Assembly: GCA_041665185.1 (NCBI GenBank)
Contig: JBAYJH010000180.1
Coordinates: 1 to 9,936, forward strand
Length of the DNA: 9,936 bases
DNA from: JACRAR01 sp041665185
GTDB lineage: Bacteria > Pseudomonadota > Gammaproteobacteria > Burkholderiales > Rhodocyclaceae
Reading direction: 5' to 3'
Part shown: in pieces, positions 1 to 7,233 of the stretch
Numbering within the stretch: the first letter of the stretch is position 1
Layout of the letters: every line of letters starts with the position of its first letter
Made by a program: the position numbers and the translations under genes
The notes under the pieces: generated by a model
What the model saw: only the letters and a program-made list of their open reading frames with translations
The model's database searches: none
What the model was told of the DNA's origin: nothing

Positions 1-116
1 CACGGCGGCGCGCAACCAGCCGATGCGGTCAGTGCGGTGATGTTCGGTGTGGCGGCGTGAGAATTTCATCGGCAATGCCCGTTCGTCGTGGGTTACGTAT
101 GTCCCGGTCGAGCGCC

Positions 117-743
117 CTAGGTTTTCGTCAGCCAGTCCCTGAACGCAAAGATCAGAGCCAGGAGCAGACAGATCGTGATGCTTGCGCCTTCGGACAGGAA
201 CGATATGCCGAACGCCATGAAATAGAAGTGCGGGGCATATCGATCCTGCTGAGTGATTTGCTTCGCTTCGGTGCTGACGGCATTGGTCGCATGGACTGCC
301 AGGAGGTGCTTGTCCTTCGCCGCGTGCCACCAGAGGCAATAGAAAGCCAGAGAGATCGCAAACACCGTCCCAGTATATAGATTGGCCGCCACCTTGGCTT
401 CGGGATGAAGGAGATACTCCGCGAGCAATCCCGTCGGAAAGGGCAGGAAGGTCACAAAGAACAGCAGTAGTCCATTCCAGTAGAGGAAGGCGTGGTCGCT
501 TCTTTGGATCAGGGTGAACATCCAGTGGTGTTTTACCCAGATCACCAGGATCGTGATGAAGCTGGTGATGAATGCCAGATAGCCGGGCCAAAGCAGCGCC
601 AGCGCATGGGCCAGCCCCAGCTGTGCGACGTCCGGGTGCGCCGGAACCTTCAAGTCGAGCACCAGGAGCGTGATGGCGATGGCAAAGACGCCGTCGCTGA
701 AGGCCTCGATCCGGCCCGTGCCTTCATCCTTCTGTACTGTCAC
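117..743 (-). CDS. TMEM175 family (DUF1211) membrane protein, putative potassium channel
   Basis: A 208-residue protein with the family hallmark near its N-terminus: R11, then FSDGVFAIAITLL at about 15-27. In the TMEM175 family this FSD motif lies in the first helix and lines the ion pore. Hydrophobic stretches at about 16-33, 45-70, 84-106, 118-140 and 172-200 fit the six-helix bacterial form, which is usually about 200 residues and assembles as a tetramer in the inner membrane. Bacterial members have been shown to conduct potassium; conduction by this one is inferred. The start is a GTG (743-741), supported by AAGAGGA (minus strand, 756-750) six bases upstream. It is the last gene of the minus-strand block, 65 bp after the flavoprotein gene. 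Nothing links it directly to redox work, so it may simply be a neighbour. Family call is firm, role less so. Confidence 0.9.
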   Translation of the reverse strand: MTVQKDEGTGRIEAFSDGVFAIAITLLVLDLKVPAHPDVAQLGLAHALALLWPGYLAFITSFITILVIWVKHHWMFTLIQRSDHAFLYWNGLLLFFVTFLPFPTGLLAEYLLHPEAKVAANLYTGTVFAISLAFYCLWWHAAKDKHLLAVHATNAVSTEAKQITQQDRYAPHFYFMAFGISFLSEGASITICLLLALIFAFRDWLTKT

Positions 744-808
744 TTTGATTCCTCTTGTCGGTGATGTCCACTCTCATCCTCTGCCGGGACGGATATGGAA
801 TCGAATCG

Positions 809-2251
809 TTAAGCGCCGGGTCCGCAATCCATGCAACGCGTGATCATTTCAAAACCGATGTGCAGCTGATGATTGAGATCCCGCAGCGCGCTGCGCAAAC
901 CTTCTTCAATGACCGGATGATAGAAGGGCATCTCCAGCATTTCGGATACCGTCATGCGTTTTTGCGCCGCCCAGGCCAGGAGATGCCCGATATGCTCGGC
1001 GGCCGGGCCGAACATTTCCGCCCCGAGAAACAAGCCGCTACCTTTTTCGGCATAGACCTTCAGCATTCCTTTGTTGCGCAATATGACCCGGCTGCGTCCC
1101 TGGTCGTCGAAGAACACTGATCCCACGGCGTAGTGATCCTTGTAGCGCTGCTCAAGCTGGTCCAGCCTGAGGCCGACGGATGCCACTTGCGGGTCGGTGA
1201 ACACCACCGCCAGCGGTGTGCGGCGCAAGCCGGCGCGCACGTCGGGGAAACGCCCGGCATTCTCGCCGGCGATGCGGCCCTGATCGGCCGCTTCGTGCAA
1301 CAAGGGAATGTCGTTGCTGGCGTCGCCGGCAATGAAAATCGCGCTGTCGCCGCATTGCAGGGTGTAGCGGTCGAACACCGGCACACCGCGTTCGTTCAAC
1401 TCGAGTCCGGTCGTCTTCAATTCGAGTCCGGCGAGATCGGGAGTCCTGCCGGTGGCCGCCAGGACATACTCGAACTGTTCGGTTCGCCAGGTGCCATCCC
1501 GGTGCAGGTAATGGACTTGGACTCCGTCGGCGGCTTCTTCGACTGCCTTTACCTGCGCCGATGCATCCAGATAGAACTCCTCATTGAGGGTCCGGTCGGC
1601 ATAGTCGCGTATGGCCGGGTCGTGAATGCCGGCAATGCCGCCGCCCACGCCGAACATTTTGACGGCGACGCCCAGGCGGCTCATCGCCTGTCCCAGTTCC
1701 ATCCCCAGCACGCCCGGACCGAACACCGCCAGAGTCTTGGGCAAAGCCGGCAGATCGAAAATCGTTTCGTTGGTCAGCAAACCTTGGCTCAGCCCCTTCA
1801 ACAGCGGGGGCAGGACCGGAATGCTGCCGGTGGCGATGACGATACGCCCGACGTGAATCGATTGACCCTGCGGCGTCACCAGGGTATTGGCATCCTGAAA
1901 AGCCACCTTGGCCGTCAGTCGGTCGCCTATGGGAATGGTTTCAATGGTCTCCAGCACGAAGCCGACGAAGCGGTCGCGTTCGCGCCGCACCCGCGCCAGC
2001 ACTGCCGCTCCATCGACGGCGACGCCTGCCACCTGCACCCCGAATGCAGCGGCATGCCGGGCCTGATGAGCGACTTCCGCGGCGGCGATCAGCAGCTTGC
2101 TGGGCATGCAGCCGACACGGGCGCAGGTCGTGCCATAGACGCCGCCTTCAATCAGCAGGACTGAGTCGGTATGGCCCCGAGCGGCACGGTAGGCGCCCAT
2201 GCCGGCGGTACCGGCGCCGATGATGGCGACATCTACATGAATTGCCGTCAT
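809..2251 (-). CDS. Dihydrolipoamide dehydrogenase-like FAD/NAD(P) disulfide oxidoreductase
   Basis: A 480-residue class I pyridine nucleotide-disulfide oxidoreductase, of the usual length for the family. Numbered from the ATG, it shows the FAD-binding GAGTAG at 12-17, the redox disulfide C43/C48 in a C-x4-C setting (CARVGCMPSK), a second nucleotide-binding loop GPGVLG at 178-183, the FAD motif IAGDAS near 306-312, and the C-terminal dimerisation domain with the catalytic pair H445-P446 and E450. Such enzymes pass electrons between NAD(P)H, FAD and a dithiol such as lipoamide. Two oddities: the strand after the GPGVLG loop ends in a glycine-rich FGVGGG rather than the acidic residue typical of NAD-specific enzymes, and the protein ends in a CMDC tail (C473, C476). 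No pyruvate or 2-oxoglutarate dehydrogenase subunits lie nearby, so it is probably not the housekeeping E3. A TTG further up (2266) belongs to the likely ribosome site GGAG (2264-2261), which favours the ATG at 2251. The substrate is unknown; mercuric or glutathione reductase-like roles are less likely alternatives. Confidence 0.9.
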   Translation of the reverse strand: MTAIHVDVAIIGAGTAGMGAYRAARGHTDSVLLIEGGVYGTTCARVGCMPSKLLIAAAEVAHQARHAAAFGVQVAGVAVDGAAVLARVRRERDRFVGFVLETIETIPIGDRLTAKVAFQDANTLVTPQGQSIHVGRIVIATGSIPVLPPLLKGLSQGLLTNETIFDLPALPKTLAVFGPGVLGMELGQAMSRLGVAVKMFGVGGGIAGIHDPAIRDYADRTLNEEFYLDASAQVKAVEEAADGVQVHYLHRDGTWRTEQFEYVLAATGRTPDLAGLELKTTGLELNERGVPVFDRYTLQCGDSAIFIAGDASNDIPLLHEAADQGRIAGENAGRFPDVRAGLRRTPLAVVFTDPQVASVGLRLDQLEQRYKDHYAVGSVFFDDQGRSRVILRNKGMLKVYAEKGSGLFLGAEMFGPAAEHIGHLLAWAAQKRMTVSEMLEMPFYHPVIEEGLRSALRDLNHQLHIGFEMITRCMDCGPGA

Positions 2252-2324
2252 GTGCGCTTGCTCCAAGTCGAATGCCAGCTGCCGGTGTCGATCGCCTGGC
2301 TGTGGAATTCCGGCTCTGCTCGCC

Positions 2325-3059
2325 TCATTTCGCCAGCCAGCTTGCCAGTTCGTCCGCTCCGCCGATGTGTTGTCCGTCGATGTACACCTGGGGCGTGGTG
2401 CCCCGCCCGGTCACCGCTTGCAGCGAGCTGTAGCTGACGCCGCGGCTGCCCAGTTCGATTTCCTCGAAACGCAGGCCCTTGTCGTCGAGCAGCTTGCGGG
2501 CGCGTGCGCAGTGCGGGCAGGCGGGCTTGCAGAACAGGGTGATGCGTGGCGGGGGCTTGGCCTTGGGGTTGATGTATTTCAACATGGTATCGGCGTCCGA
2601 CACCTGGAACGGGTCGCCCGGTTCTTCCGGCTCGATGAACATCTTTTCAATCATGCTGTCCTTCACCAGCATGGAATAACGCCAGCTTCTCTTACCCAGG
2701 CCGATCGCGGATTTGTCCACCAACATGCCCATGCCCTGGGTGAATTCTCCGTTGCCGTCGGGCAGGAAATAGATGCCTTCGGCATTTTGCGCCGCTTTCC
2801 AGGTTTCCATCACAAAGGGGTCGTTGACCGCCAGACAAATCACGCTGTCGATCCCATACTCCTTGAATACGCCGGCTAATTCGGTATAGCCGGGCAGGTG
2901 GGTGCTGGAACAGGTCGGCGTGAAGGCACCCGGCAGTGCGAACAGCACCACTGTCTTGCCATTGAACAACGCCTCGCTGGTAATGTTTTGCCATTCATCA
3001 TTAGCCCGGATCGGGAAAGTGACTTGGGGAACCTTTTGGCCTTCTCGCGACTTCAACAT
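2325..3059 (-). CDS. Hybrid peroxiredoxin-glutaredoxin (Prx5/Grx fusion)
   Basis: A 244-residue fusion of two thiol enzymes, the size of the known bacterial hybrid Prx5 proteins such as that of Haemophilus influenzae. Residues 1-165 form the peroxiredoxin domain: PGAFTPTC places the peroxidatic cysteine at C50 with P43 and T47 around it, and R127 in SWRYSM is the expected catalytic arginine. Residues 172-244 form the glutaredoxin domain with the active site CPHC (181-184), the cis-proline loop TTPQVYIDG (221-229) and the glutathione-binding HIGGADE. The protein should reduce hydrogen peroxide and alkyl peroxides in the cytoplasm, with its own glutaredoxin domain recycling the peroxidase using glutathione. 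An extra cysteine, C177, precedes the CPHC site. The start matches the usual family N-terminus (MLKSREGQKVPQVTF), although the ribosome site is weak. It lies 73 bp upstream of the flavoprotein gene on the same strand, and a 20-bp palindrome lies about 70 bp upstream of its start. Confidence 0.95.
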   Translation of the reverse strand: MLKSREGQKVPQVTFPIRANDEWQNITSEALFNGKTVVLFALPGAFTPTCSSTHLPGYTELAGVFKEYGIDSVICLAVNDPFVMETWKAAQNAEGIYFLPDGNGEFTQGMGMLVDKSAIGLGKRSWRYSMLVKDSMIEKMFIEPEEPGDPFQVSDADTMLKYINPKAKPPPRITLFCKPACPHCARARKLLDDKGLRFEEIELGSRGVSYSSLQAVTGRGTTPQVYIDGQHIGGADELASWLAK

Positions 3060-3119
3060 GATTTCGTCTACCCGGATGGTGGTTCAAGGTTGCAAGCGTA
3101 CGCAACGTCGTAGGGGAAG

Positions 3120-3139
3120 TCGGTTCGCCAGCGAACCGA
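3120..3139. repeat. Palindrome copy 1 (GTTCG-N4-CGAAC), upstream of the peroxiredoxin gene
   Basis: TCGGTTCG-CCAG-CGAACCGA has perfect eight-base arms around a four-base loop. It lies between the CBS gene stop and the peroxiredoxin start, with its centre about 70 bp before the latter. Its core, GTTCGCCAGCGAACC, recurs exactly at 8909. No T-run follows on either strand, so a terminator role is unlikely. A smaller dyad, GGTGA-CTA-TCACC, lies just beyond it at 3141-3153. Confidence 0.7.
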
Positions 3140-3186
3140 AGGTGACTATCACCGCGCCAGACAGTCGGCGTCGACAGGTGACGGGT

Positions 3187-3627
3187 TCAGCCCAGGTCCC
3201 CGGTGATGTAGTGCTGGAGTTGCTCGATGATGAATTTCTGCTCGGAAATGATGTCCTTCACCAGGTCGCCGATGGAGACAAGGCCGATCAGCTTGCCGTC
3301 GTGCATGACGGGCAAGTGGCGCAGCCGGGTTTCGGTCATCAATGCCATGCATTCCTCGTTGGTCTGGTCCGGATTCACATACATGACCACGGAGGCCATG
3401 ACGTCGCGCACGGGCGTTTGTTTCGACGAAAGGCCCAAGAGGGCGATTTTTCGGGCAACCTCACGTTCGTTGACGATACCTACGACCTTTTCGTCCACCA
3501 TGACTACCAACGCACCGATGTTCTTCTCATCCATCAACATGACAGCGTCGAACACCGAAGTCGTCGGCGTGACCGTGTAGACACCCTGCTCGGACTTTGA
3601 CCTAAGAATTTGCGTGGTACTTTTCAT
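3187..3627 (-). CDS. Two-CBS-domain protein
   Basis: A 146-residue cytoplasmic protein made almost entirely of a CBS pair. The first repeat covers about residues 8-65 (ending GIVNEREVARK) and the second about 75-130 (VRDVMASVVMYVNPDQTNEE to VSIGDLVKDII). No catalytic or DNA-binding domain is attached. Stand-alone CBS pairs generally bind adenosine nucleotides or S-adenosylmethionine and act as energy or stress sensors, but the ligand here cannot be read from sequence. A strong ribosome site, TGGAGGA (minus strand, 3640-3634), lies six bases before the ATG. The next gene downstream is the hybrid peroxiredoxin, 127 bp away. The separate palindrome-containing gap suggests the two genes may have independent promoters. 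Confidence 0.93.
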   Translation of the reverse strand: MKSTTQILRSKSEQGVYTVTPTTSVFDAVMLMDEKNIGALVVMVDEKVVGIVNEREVARKIALLGLSSKQTPVRDVMASVVMYVNPDQTNEECMALMTETRLRHLPVMHDGKLIGLVSIGDLVKDIISEQKFIIEQLQHYITGDLG

Positions 3628-3760
3628 GGATAATCCTCCAGTCGAGATGTCGTGGACATCAAATCAAATGTCGATTGATCCATCCGTGCGGTGCCGCGCA
3701 TAGTGACCGGGATACGTGGCCCCCTCGTAACATCGTTCCCGCTCCTGCGAAGGCGTCCGC

Positions 3761-4648
3761 TTATGGACTTCCCGCCTGCGAATGAGGCCGGGACCCTGAA
3801 AATGAATAGCGGAGAAACAAGTGGCTGCCACCAAGTCGCAGATCGGTCAACGTCCCCCAACGAGCATCCCCCGGCGCAAATGTTTTCCCAGTGACCAGGC
3901 CGGGCCGCCGGTTGCCACCCTCACGTCCGGCAACTTGCGGCGCAATCGTCAGGAACTGCTCGTCGATCAGGTGCTCGGCGTAGAAGTCACCCAGCAGTCG
4001 TGACCCTCCCTCGACGAGAATCAACCGGTTGGAACGCATCCGGCACACCTCGTCGAGGATCGCGCGCGCCGGGATCGCGCGGCGGCTGGTGCCAATCGCG
4101 CGAATTTCGACCGAGTCGGACGCCGCTTCACGGCGTAAGCACCGCTCTCCAGCCGTCGTGGTAAGGATTAGCGTGTTGACTTTGCCGGAGGCGAAGATGG
4201 GCAGGTGCAGATCCACCGAACCACTCCCGCTGACGACCACGTTCAGGGGCGTCTCTGACTTCTTGAGATCCTTGCGTAGCCGCCGGTATTCGTCCGCCAA
4301 CTCGGGGAAAATCGCGTCGGCAGTCCACACGTGCCGGCTGTCGGCACCCAACGTACCGGTGCCGATGATGACCACGTCGGCGATGGCGCGCAACAAGCCC
4401 ATCACCATCCGATCTTGTGCGCTGAAGCCGCTGATGTCCCCACCACTGGCGTGTCCCGGCGAGTTGAGCGAGACGACGCCATCCAGCGTGGTCACGAAAT
4501 TGCTGAAGACATGGGGATGGCCGCGTTTCGACGGTATGCGCAAGTTGCCATACCGGTGAGCCAGTCTTGGTGGCAGTTGCACTGTAGTTCCGCGCCTGGT
4601 TTCGAAAAGCGTCTGTAGTGAAGTCAACCTGGCGTTTTTATCAGTCAT
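3761..4648 (-). CDS. RibD C-terminal domain (DHFR-like fold) reductase
   Basis: A 295-residue protein of the RibD_C family, the NADPH-dependent reductase fold shared by dihydrofolate reductase and the riboflavin-pathway pyrimidine reductase. Visible signatures are SNFVTTLDGVV (49-59), the segment ADVVIIGTGTLGADSR (90-105), and LVEGGSRLLGDF (211-222), followed by LTIAPQVAGR. There is no N-terminal deaminase domain, so unlike full-length RibD it can only carry out the reductase half. No other rib genes are in the window, which makes a role in riboflavin synthesis uncertain; stand-alone members often have unknown substrates. The first 40 residues are outside the conserved core. The ATG at 4648 has only a weak ribosome site, but the homologous part begins safely downstream of it. 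It is 118 bp downstream of the hydroxylase-like gene. Confidence 0.85.
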   Translation of the reverse strand: MTDKNARLTSLQTLFETRRGTTVQLPPRLAHRYGNLRIPSKRGHPHVFSNFVTTLDGVVSLNSPGHASGGDISGFSAQDRMVMGLLRAIADVVIIGTGTLGADSRHVWTADAIFPELADEYRRLRKDLKKSETPLNVVVSGSGSVDLHLPIFASGKVNTLILTTTAGERCLRREAASDSVEIRAIGTSRRAIPARAILDEVCRMRSNRLILVEGGSRLLGDFYAEHLIDEQFLTIAPQVAGREGGNRRPGLVTGKTFAPGDARWGTLTDLRLGGSHLFLRYSFSGSRPHSQAGSP

Positions 4649-4766
4649 GATGTGCCTGCTGTCATTCTGTTCGGTGAGGAAATGGCGAATCGCACCTTCG
4701 TCAGCTCGGTTGGCGGGTTGGGAGGCGCATAAGTGGAAATTCCCCGATTACGTTCAGACCTCTGTT

Positions 4767-5297
4767 TCAATAGCTTCGGGGACCCGCAGTGCGGAATAAC
4801 CCGTCCCAAAATCCGGTCAATGTCCCAAAGGCGGCGCCTTGGTCGCGGTGATGGTGAAAATCGTGTTGATTCTGCCGAGGCATAGGGTAGCCGCCAGGTG
4901 GGCGCGCTGAACTGTGCAGACGGTGGTGAACGACTTCCTGCAAGAGCAGTCCGACGCTCAGACCGCACGAAAACGCAGTGGCAAGACTTGCGGCCGCGCC
5001 GATAAATGCGGCCGGAATCACCACAGCGCCCACCAACATCAGGCTGAATGCCAGCGGGATCCTCATCGGCCGATCCGGATGTAGATGGTGTTCCAGGTGC
5101 CAACGTTTGAAAGGCTCCACGCCGTGCAGCACATGGCGGTGAAGCAGGTATTCGAGCAACGTCCACGAGGCCAACCCTGCCAGCATCAGCATGAACCAAT
5201 TCGCCCAGCCGATCGGCGCCAGCATTGATATACTCGCCGTCGCGCCAGCGGCGACTAGCGGTATTGCCAGAGATTGTGGATAGGTTAGTGAGTACAC
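4767..5297 (-). CDS. Fatty acid hydroxylase/sterol desaturase-family membrane protein
   Basis: A protein of up to 176 residues carrying the histidine clusters that bind a diiron centre in this membrane oxygenase superfamily: H53-H55-H58 (EYLLHRHVLH), H67/H70/H71 with H73 (HLEHHLHP), H124/H125/H128 (HHRLH), and H145/H148/H149/H150 (HDFHHH). Hydrophobic segments at about 8-26, 32-50, 84-104 and 106-122 lie between them, as expected for an inner-membrane enzyme. It should use oxygen to hydroxylate or desaturate a lipid; the substrate cannot be told. The start is uncertain: the frame is open back to about 5426, but the first usual start codon is the GTG at 5297, which lacks a clear ribosome site. 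The internal ATG at 5225 would give about 152 residues and remove the first hydrophobic stretch. It diverges from the fnr-like gene across a long gap. Confidence 0.8.
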   Translation of the reverse strand: MYSLTYPQSLAIPLVAAGATASISMLAPIGWANWFMLMLAGLASWTLLEYLLHRHVLHGVEPFKRWHLEHHLHPDRPMRIPLAFSLMLVGAVVIPAAFIGAAASLATAFSCGLSVGLLLQEVVHHRLHSSARPPGGYPMPRQNQHDFHHHRDQGAAFGTLTGFWDGLFRTAGPRSY

Positions 5298-5519
5298 TTG
5301 GTTTCGGCTTCGGTTTCGGTACCTGTTCCGGCGATGACGAGAATCGAGCCACGGGCCGACTTCGGTTCTTCCGTTCCCGTCTTGATCACCTGCTCTCGTG
5401 GTTTTTCGTGGTTGTGAGTGCGGATCTTATTGGGAATTGAGAGTTCCCCTGCCGATATCTTCAAGAGACGATCGTTTTACGATCCTAATCGGAGCGTATC
5501 CGCTCGCCGGCACCTACTC

Positions 5520-5535
5520 TGTTCGGCAACGAACA
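5520..5535. repeat. Palindrome copy 2 (GTTCG-N4-CGAAC), fnr divergent region
   Basis: TGTTCG-GCAA-CGAACA has perfect six-base arms with the same core as the copies at 3120 and 8909 but a different loop. It lies about 223 bp upstream of the hydroxylase-like start and 300 bp upstream of the fnr-like start. Confidence 0.6.
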
Positions 5536-5825
5536 TAGCGAAAAGCGCCATGTTGGCTGACCGCGTGGACGACTCACATCGCTTGATATCTTCCTGATTT
5601 CGCCATGCCGTTTCCGGAAGAGATCCAATCCGTCGACTGCTTTGTTAAATCAGGCCGCGATCTCAAACCGGTTTCGCCGCATATGCGCGGCAGCGCACAT
5701 TACTTTCCGTCCGCATACACTAGGCTTGCACTTGCGCGCGTTGCGGCATTCGCCATATGGCAATAGTTGTTATCCAACCATGTGATGCGCATTCGCCGAC
5801 GCAGCAATTGGCGTATGCCGTAATT

Positions 5826-5829
5826 GGAG
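5826..5829 (+). promoter_or_regulatory. Ribosome binding site deciding the fnr-like start
   Basis: GGAG lies six bases before the ATG at 5836. The earlier in-frame TTG at 5824 overlaps this GGAG, so it is more likely part of the ribosome site than the start. Confidence 0.65.
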
Positions 5830-5835
5830 AGCACG

Positions 5836-6633
5836 ATGAGAAGCCACACCCTGGCAACGATAACAGCGTACCCACAGCGAAAATCCGGCGACTCTGTTGT
5901 CGGCTCCAGGTCTGCCGTCCTCGCGCTGCACTCTTCCGGATGTTCAGCCTGCAACCTGCGCGGGCTGTGCACACCCTGTTGTGGCCTGACTCGTGCCGAG
6001 TTTGATGTTGCTGACCAACTGGATTTTCATCGCACGCATGTGAAAAGAGGTGAATACCTGTACCGCAGCGGTGATCCATTCACCTGCCTATTCGCCGTGC
6101 GTAGCGGCTTCTTCAAGTCATTTGCGTTGAGTCCGAATACCTGCTGTCAGGTGCTCGGATTCTCCATGACAGGCGAACTACTTGGCATGGAGGGCATCGG
6201 ACCGGGTTTGCATATCTGCAATGCCCTTGCGTTAGAGGACAGCGACGTCTGCGCGATGCCTTTTGTCGGGCTGCAAAAACTGGCACGCGAAATTCCCCGC
6301 CTACAGCGCCAATTGCACAAGACGATGGGCCGTGAAATTGTGCGCAACCACGAGGAGATGCTGCGCCTCGGCAGCATGAATTCCCATGAACGCCTGGCGA
6401 TGTTTCTGCTCGACATATCGCAGCGCTTTGCTGCGCGCGGCTATTCGCCTTCGGAGTTCCATCTGCGCATGACGCGCGAGGATATCGGCAGCTACATTGG
6501 ACAGAAGCTGGAGACGGTGAGCCGCACTTTCTCGAAGTTTCAGCAGGAAGGACTGATCAGCGTCGAGCAGAAGTTTGTTCGTATCCTCGATAGACCTGGC
6601 CTTGCGCGGGTGATGAACCGCGATCGCGTTTGA
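5836..6633 (+). CDS. fnr: FNR-type oxygen-sensing transcriptional regulator
   Basis: A 265-residue Crp/Fnr-family activator with the features of true FNR/Anr proteins. C36-x2-C39-x5-C45 (CSACNLRGLC) reproduces the E. coli FNR spacing, and C139 in EDSDVCAMPF aligns with the fourth ligand, so a complete [4Fe-4S] set is present. The cyclic-nucleotide-like sensory domain spans about 60-180, followed by a dimerisation helix and a winged helix-turn-helix at about 210-245. Its recognition helix ETVSR (E226, S229, R230) matches the residues by which FNR reads TTGAT-N4-ATCAA. Without oxygen the cluster holds the dimer together for DNA binding; oxygen destroys the cluster and inactivates it. The N-terminus is longer than in E. 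coli FNR by about 16 residues. Extra cysteines C48 and C49 directly follow the cluster motif. The gene stands alone, with an unknown small gene 172 bp downstream. Orthology to fnr/anr is likely, but the exact name depends on the organism. Confidence 0.93.
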   Translation: MRSHTLATITAYPQRKSGDSVVGSRSAVLALHSSGCSACNLRGLCTPCCGLTRAEFDVADQLDFHRTHVKRGEYLYRSGDPFTCLFAVRSGFFKSFALSPNTCCQVLGFSMTGELLGMEGIGPGLHICNALALEDSDVCAMPFVGLQKLAREIPRLQRQLHKTMGREIVRNHEEMLRLGSMNSHERLAMFLLDISQRFAARGYSPSEFHLRMTREDIGSYIGQKLETVSRTFSKFQQEGLISVEQKFVRILDRPGLARVMNRDRV

Positions 6634-6805
6634 AATACGATTGCCGCAAGAGGGGCGGATTGTGTGCCGGCGTACAGAACCCGCGGTTAGGTCGCGCGAG
6701 AATAACTACAGGGCGGCTTCTGCACCATTCGCATCCGCCACCTTGACATTCACTGACAGGCAGCGCATCGGTCGAACCATTCGGCTGACTTAAAGGACGG
6801 ATATC

Positions 6806-7153
6806 ATGACCAAGTTCCAGCGGCAAGAAGTGATTCGCGTCGAATCCCCCGGTTTCATTGTGTCTTCAAGTCATCAGGCTTGTCGCTATGAAACATCTGA
6901 CGGCGAACCGCTGGCGCCCGGCTACTACCTGGCGCTATGGCGGTCCAAGGAAGCCAAAGCATTCTATGACGATCAGACTCGCTATATCGGTCCGTTTTCG
7001 ACCCAGACCGAAGCGCAACTCCTGTTAACCAGCGCTTTGGCGTTGAAGATCGTTGCGTTGGACATCGTCAAGCCAGTGAGCGGCAGTCCCATTGAATCGA
7101 ATCATCGGGACTGGTTGCTTTCGCACAGCGGCCTGGTGCAGGCGGAGGGATAG
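6806..7153 (+). CDS. Hypothetical protein, 115 residues
   Basis: I do not recognise this family. The protein is soluble in appearance, without a signal peptide or membrane helix, and has one cysteine (C27). Its middle reads PLAPGYYLALW (36-46), then a charged stretch, then YIGPFSTQTEAQLLLTSALAL (60-80), suggesting a small alpha/beta fold. The start is well supported: AGGA (6794-6797) lies eight bases before the ATG. It follows the fnr-like gene on the same strand after 172 bp and converges on the persulfide dioxygenase gene. A link to FNR control is possible from position alone, but I see no FNR box upstream. It is probably a real gene because of the good ribosome site and protein-like composition. 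Confidence 0.7.
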   Translation: MTKFQRQEVIRVESPGFIVSSSHQACRYETSDGEPLAPGYYLALWRSKEAKAFYDDQTRYIGPFSTQTEAQLLLTSALALKIVALDIVKPVSGSPIESNHRDWLLSHSGLVQAEG

Positions 7154-7182
7154 GCATAGTTACAGAGAATTAGCCGTCACCT

Positions 7183-7203
7183 TCCCGCGGTACCCACGCG
7201 GGA
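7183..7203. terminator. Hairpin between convergent genes, possible terminator
   Basis: TCCCGCG-N7-CGCGGGA forms a seven-base-pair GC-rich stem with a seven-base loop. It sits between the stop of the small plus-strand gene (7153) and the stop of the minus-strand dioxygenase gene (7234), where a shared terminator would be expected. Only two Ts follow it on the plus strand, so it is not a classic intrinsic terminator. Confidence 0.4.
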
Positions 7204-7233
7204 TTGCCTTCGAGCGAGGAACCAGGCAAGCGC

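Larger units (their letters stand above)
5298..5835. other. Divergent intergenic region without a convincing gene
   Basis: This 538-bp stretch separates the minus-strand hydroxylase-like gene from the plus-strand fnr-like gene and presumably holds both promoters. I see no credible coding sequence: the short open frames here carry no recognisable domain. It contains a 16-bp palindrome at 5520-5535 (listed separately), a short hairpin GATCG-TTTTA-CGATC near 5470, the self-complementary AAACCGGTTT near 5670, and GCCATATGGC at 5752-5761. A lone TTGAT half-site at 5583 is not followed by the ATCAA half expected of an FNR box. No clear -35/-10 pair stands out. Confidence 0.6.

Noticed and set aside
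1..60. An open frame on the plus strand ending in TGA at 58-60 could be the 3' end of a gene.
   Set aside because: Only 19 codons are visible, a length that stays open by chance often, and the residues match no family I know.
1133..2164. A long open frame of 343 codons on the plus strand.
   Set aside because: It lies entirely antisense to the flavoprotein gene, whose cofactor motifs and catalytic residues are intact. It is a by-product of high GC codon use.
3120..3139. The palindrome as a LexA (SOS) box or an intrinsic terminator.
   Set aside because: The LexA box of Gram-positives has its half-sites in the opposite order, and no run of Ts follows on either strand.
4645..5352. A 235-codon minus-strand frame beginning with a PKPKPKP run.
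   Set aside because: It overlaps the hydroxylase-like gene in another frame; only the 4767-5297 frame shows the histidine clusters and hydrophobic segments.
5583..5587. TTGAT as part of an FNR box upstream of fnr.
   Set aside because: Four bases later the sequence is TCCTG rather than ATCAA, so only half a site is present.
6619..6628. CGCGATCGCG at the end of fnr resembles the HIP1 repeat of cyanobacteria.
   Set aside because: It occurs in coding sequence, I noted no other copy, and the gene families do not suggest a cyanobacterium.
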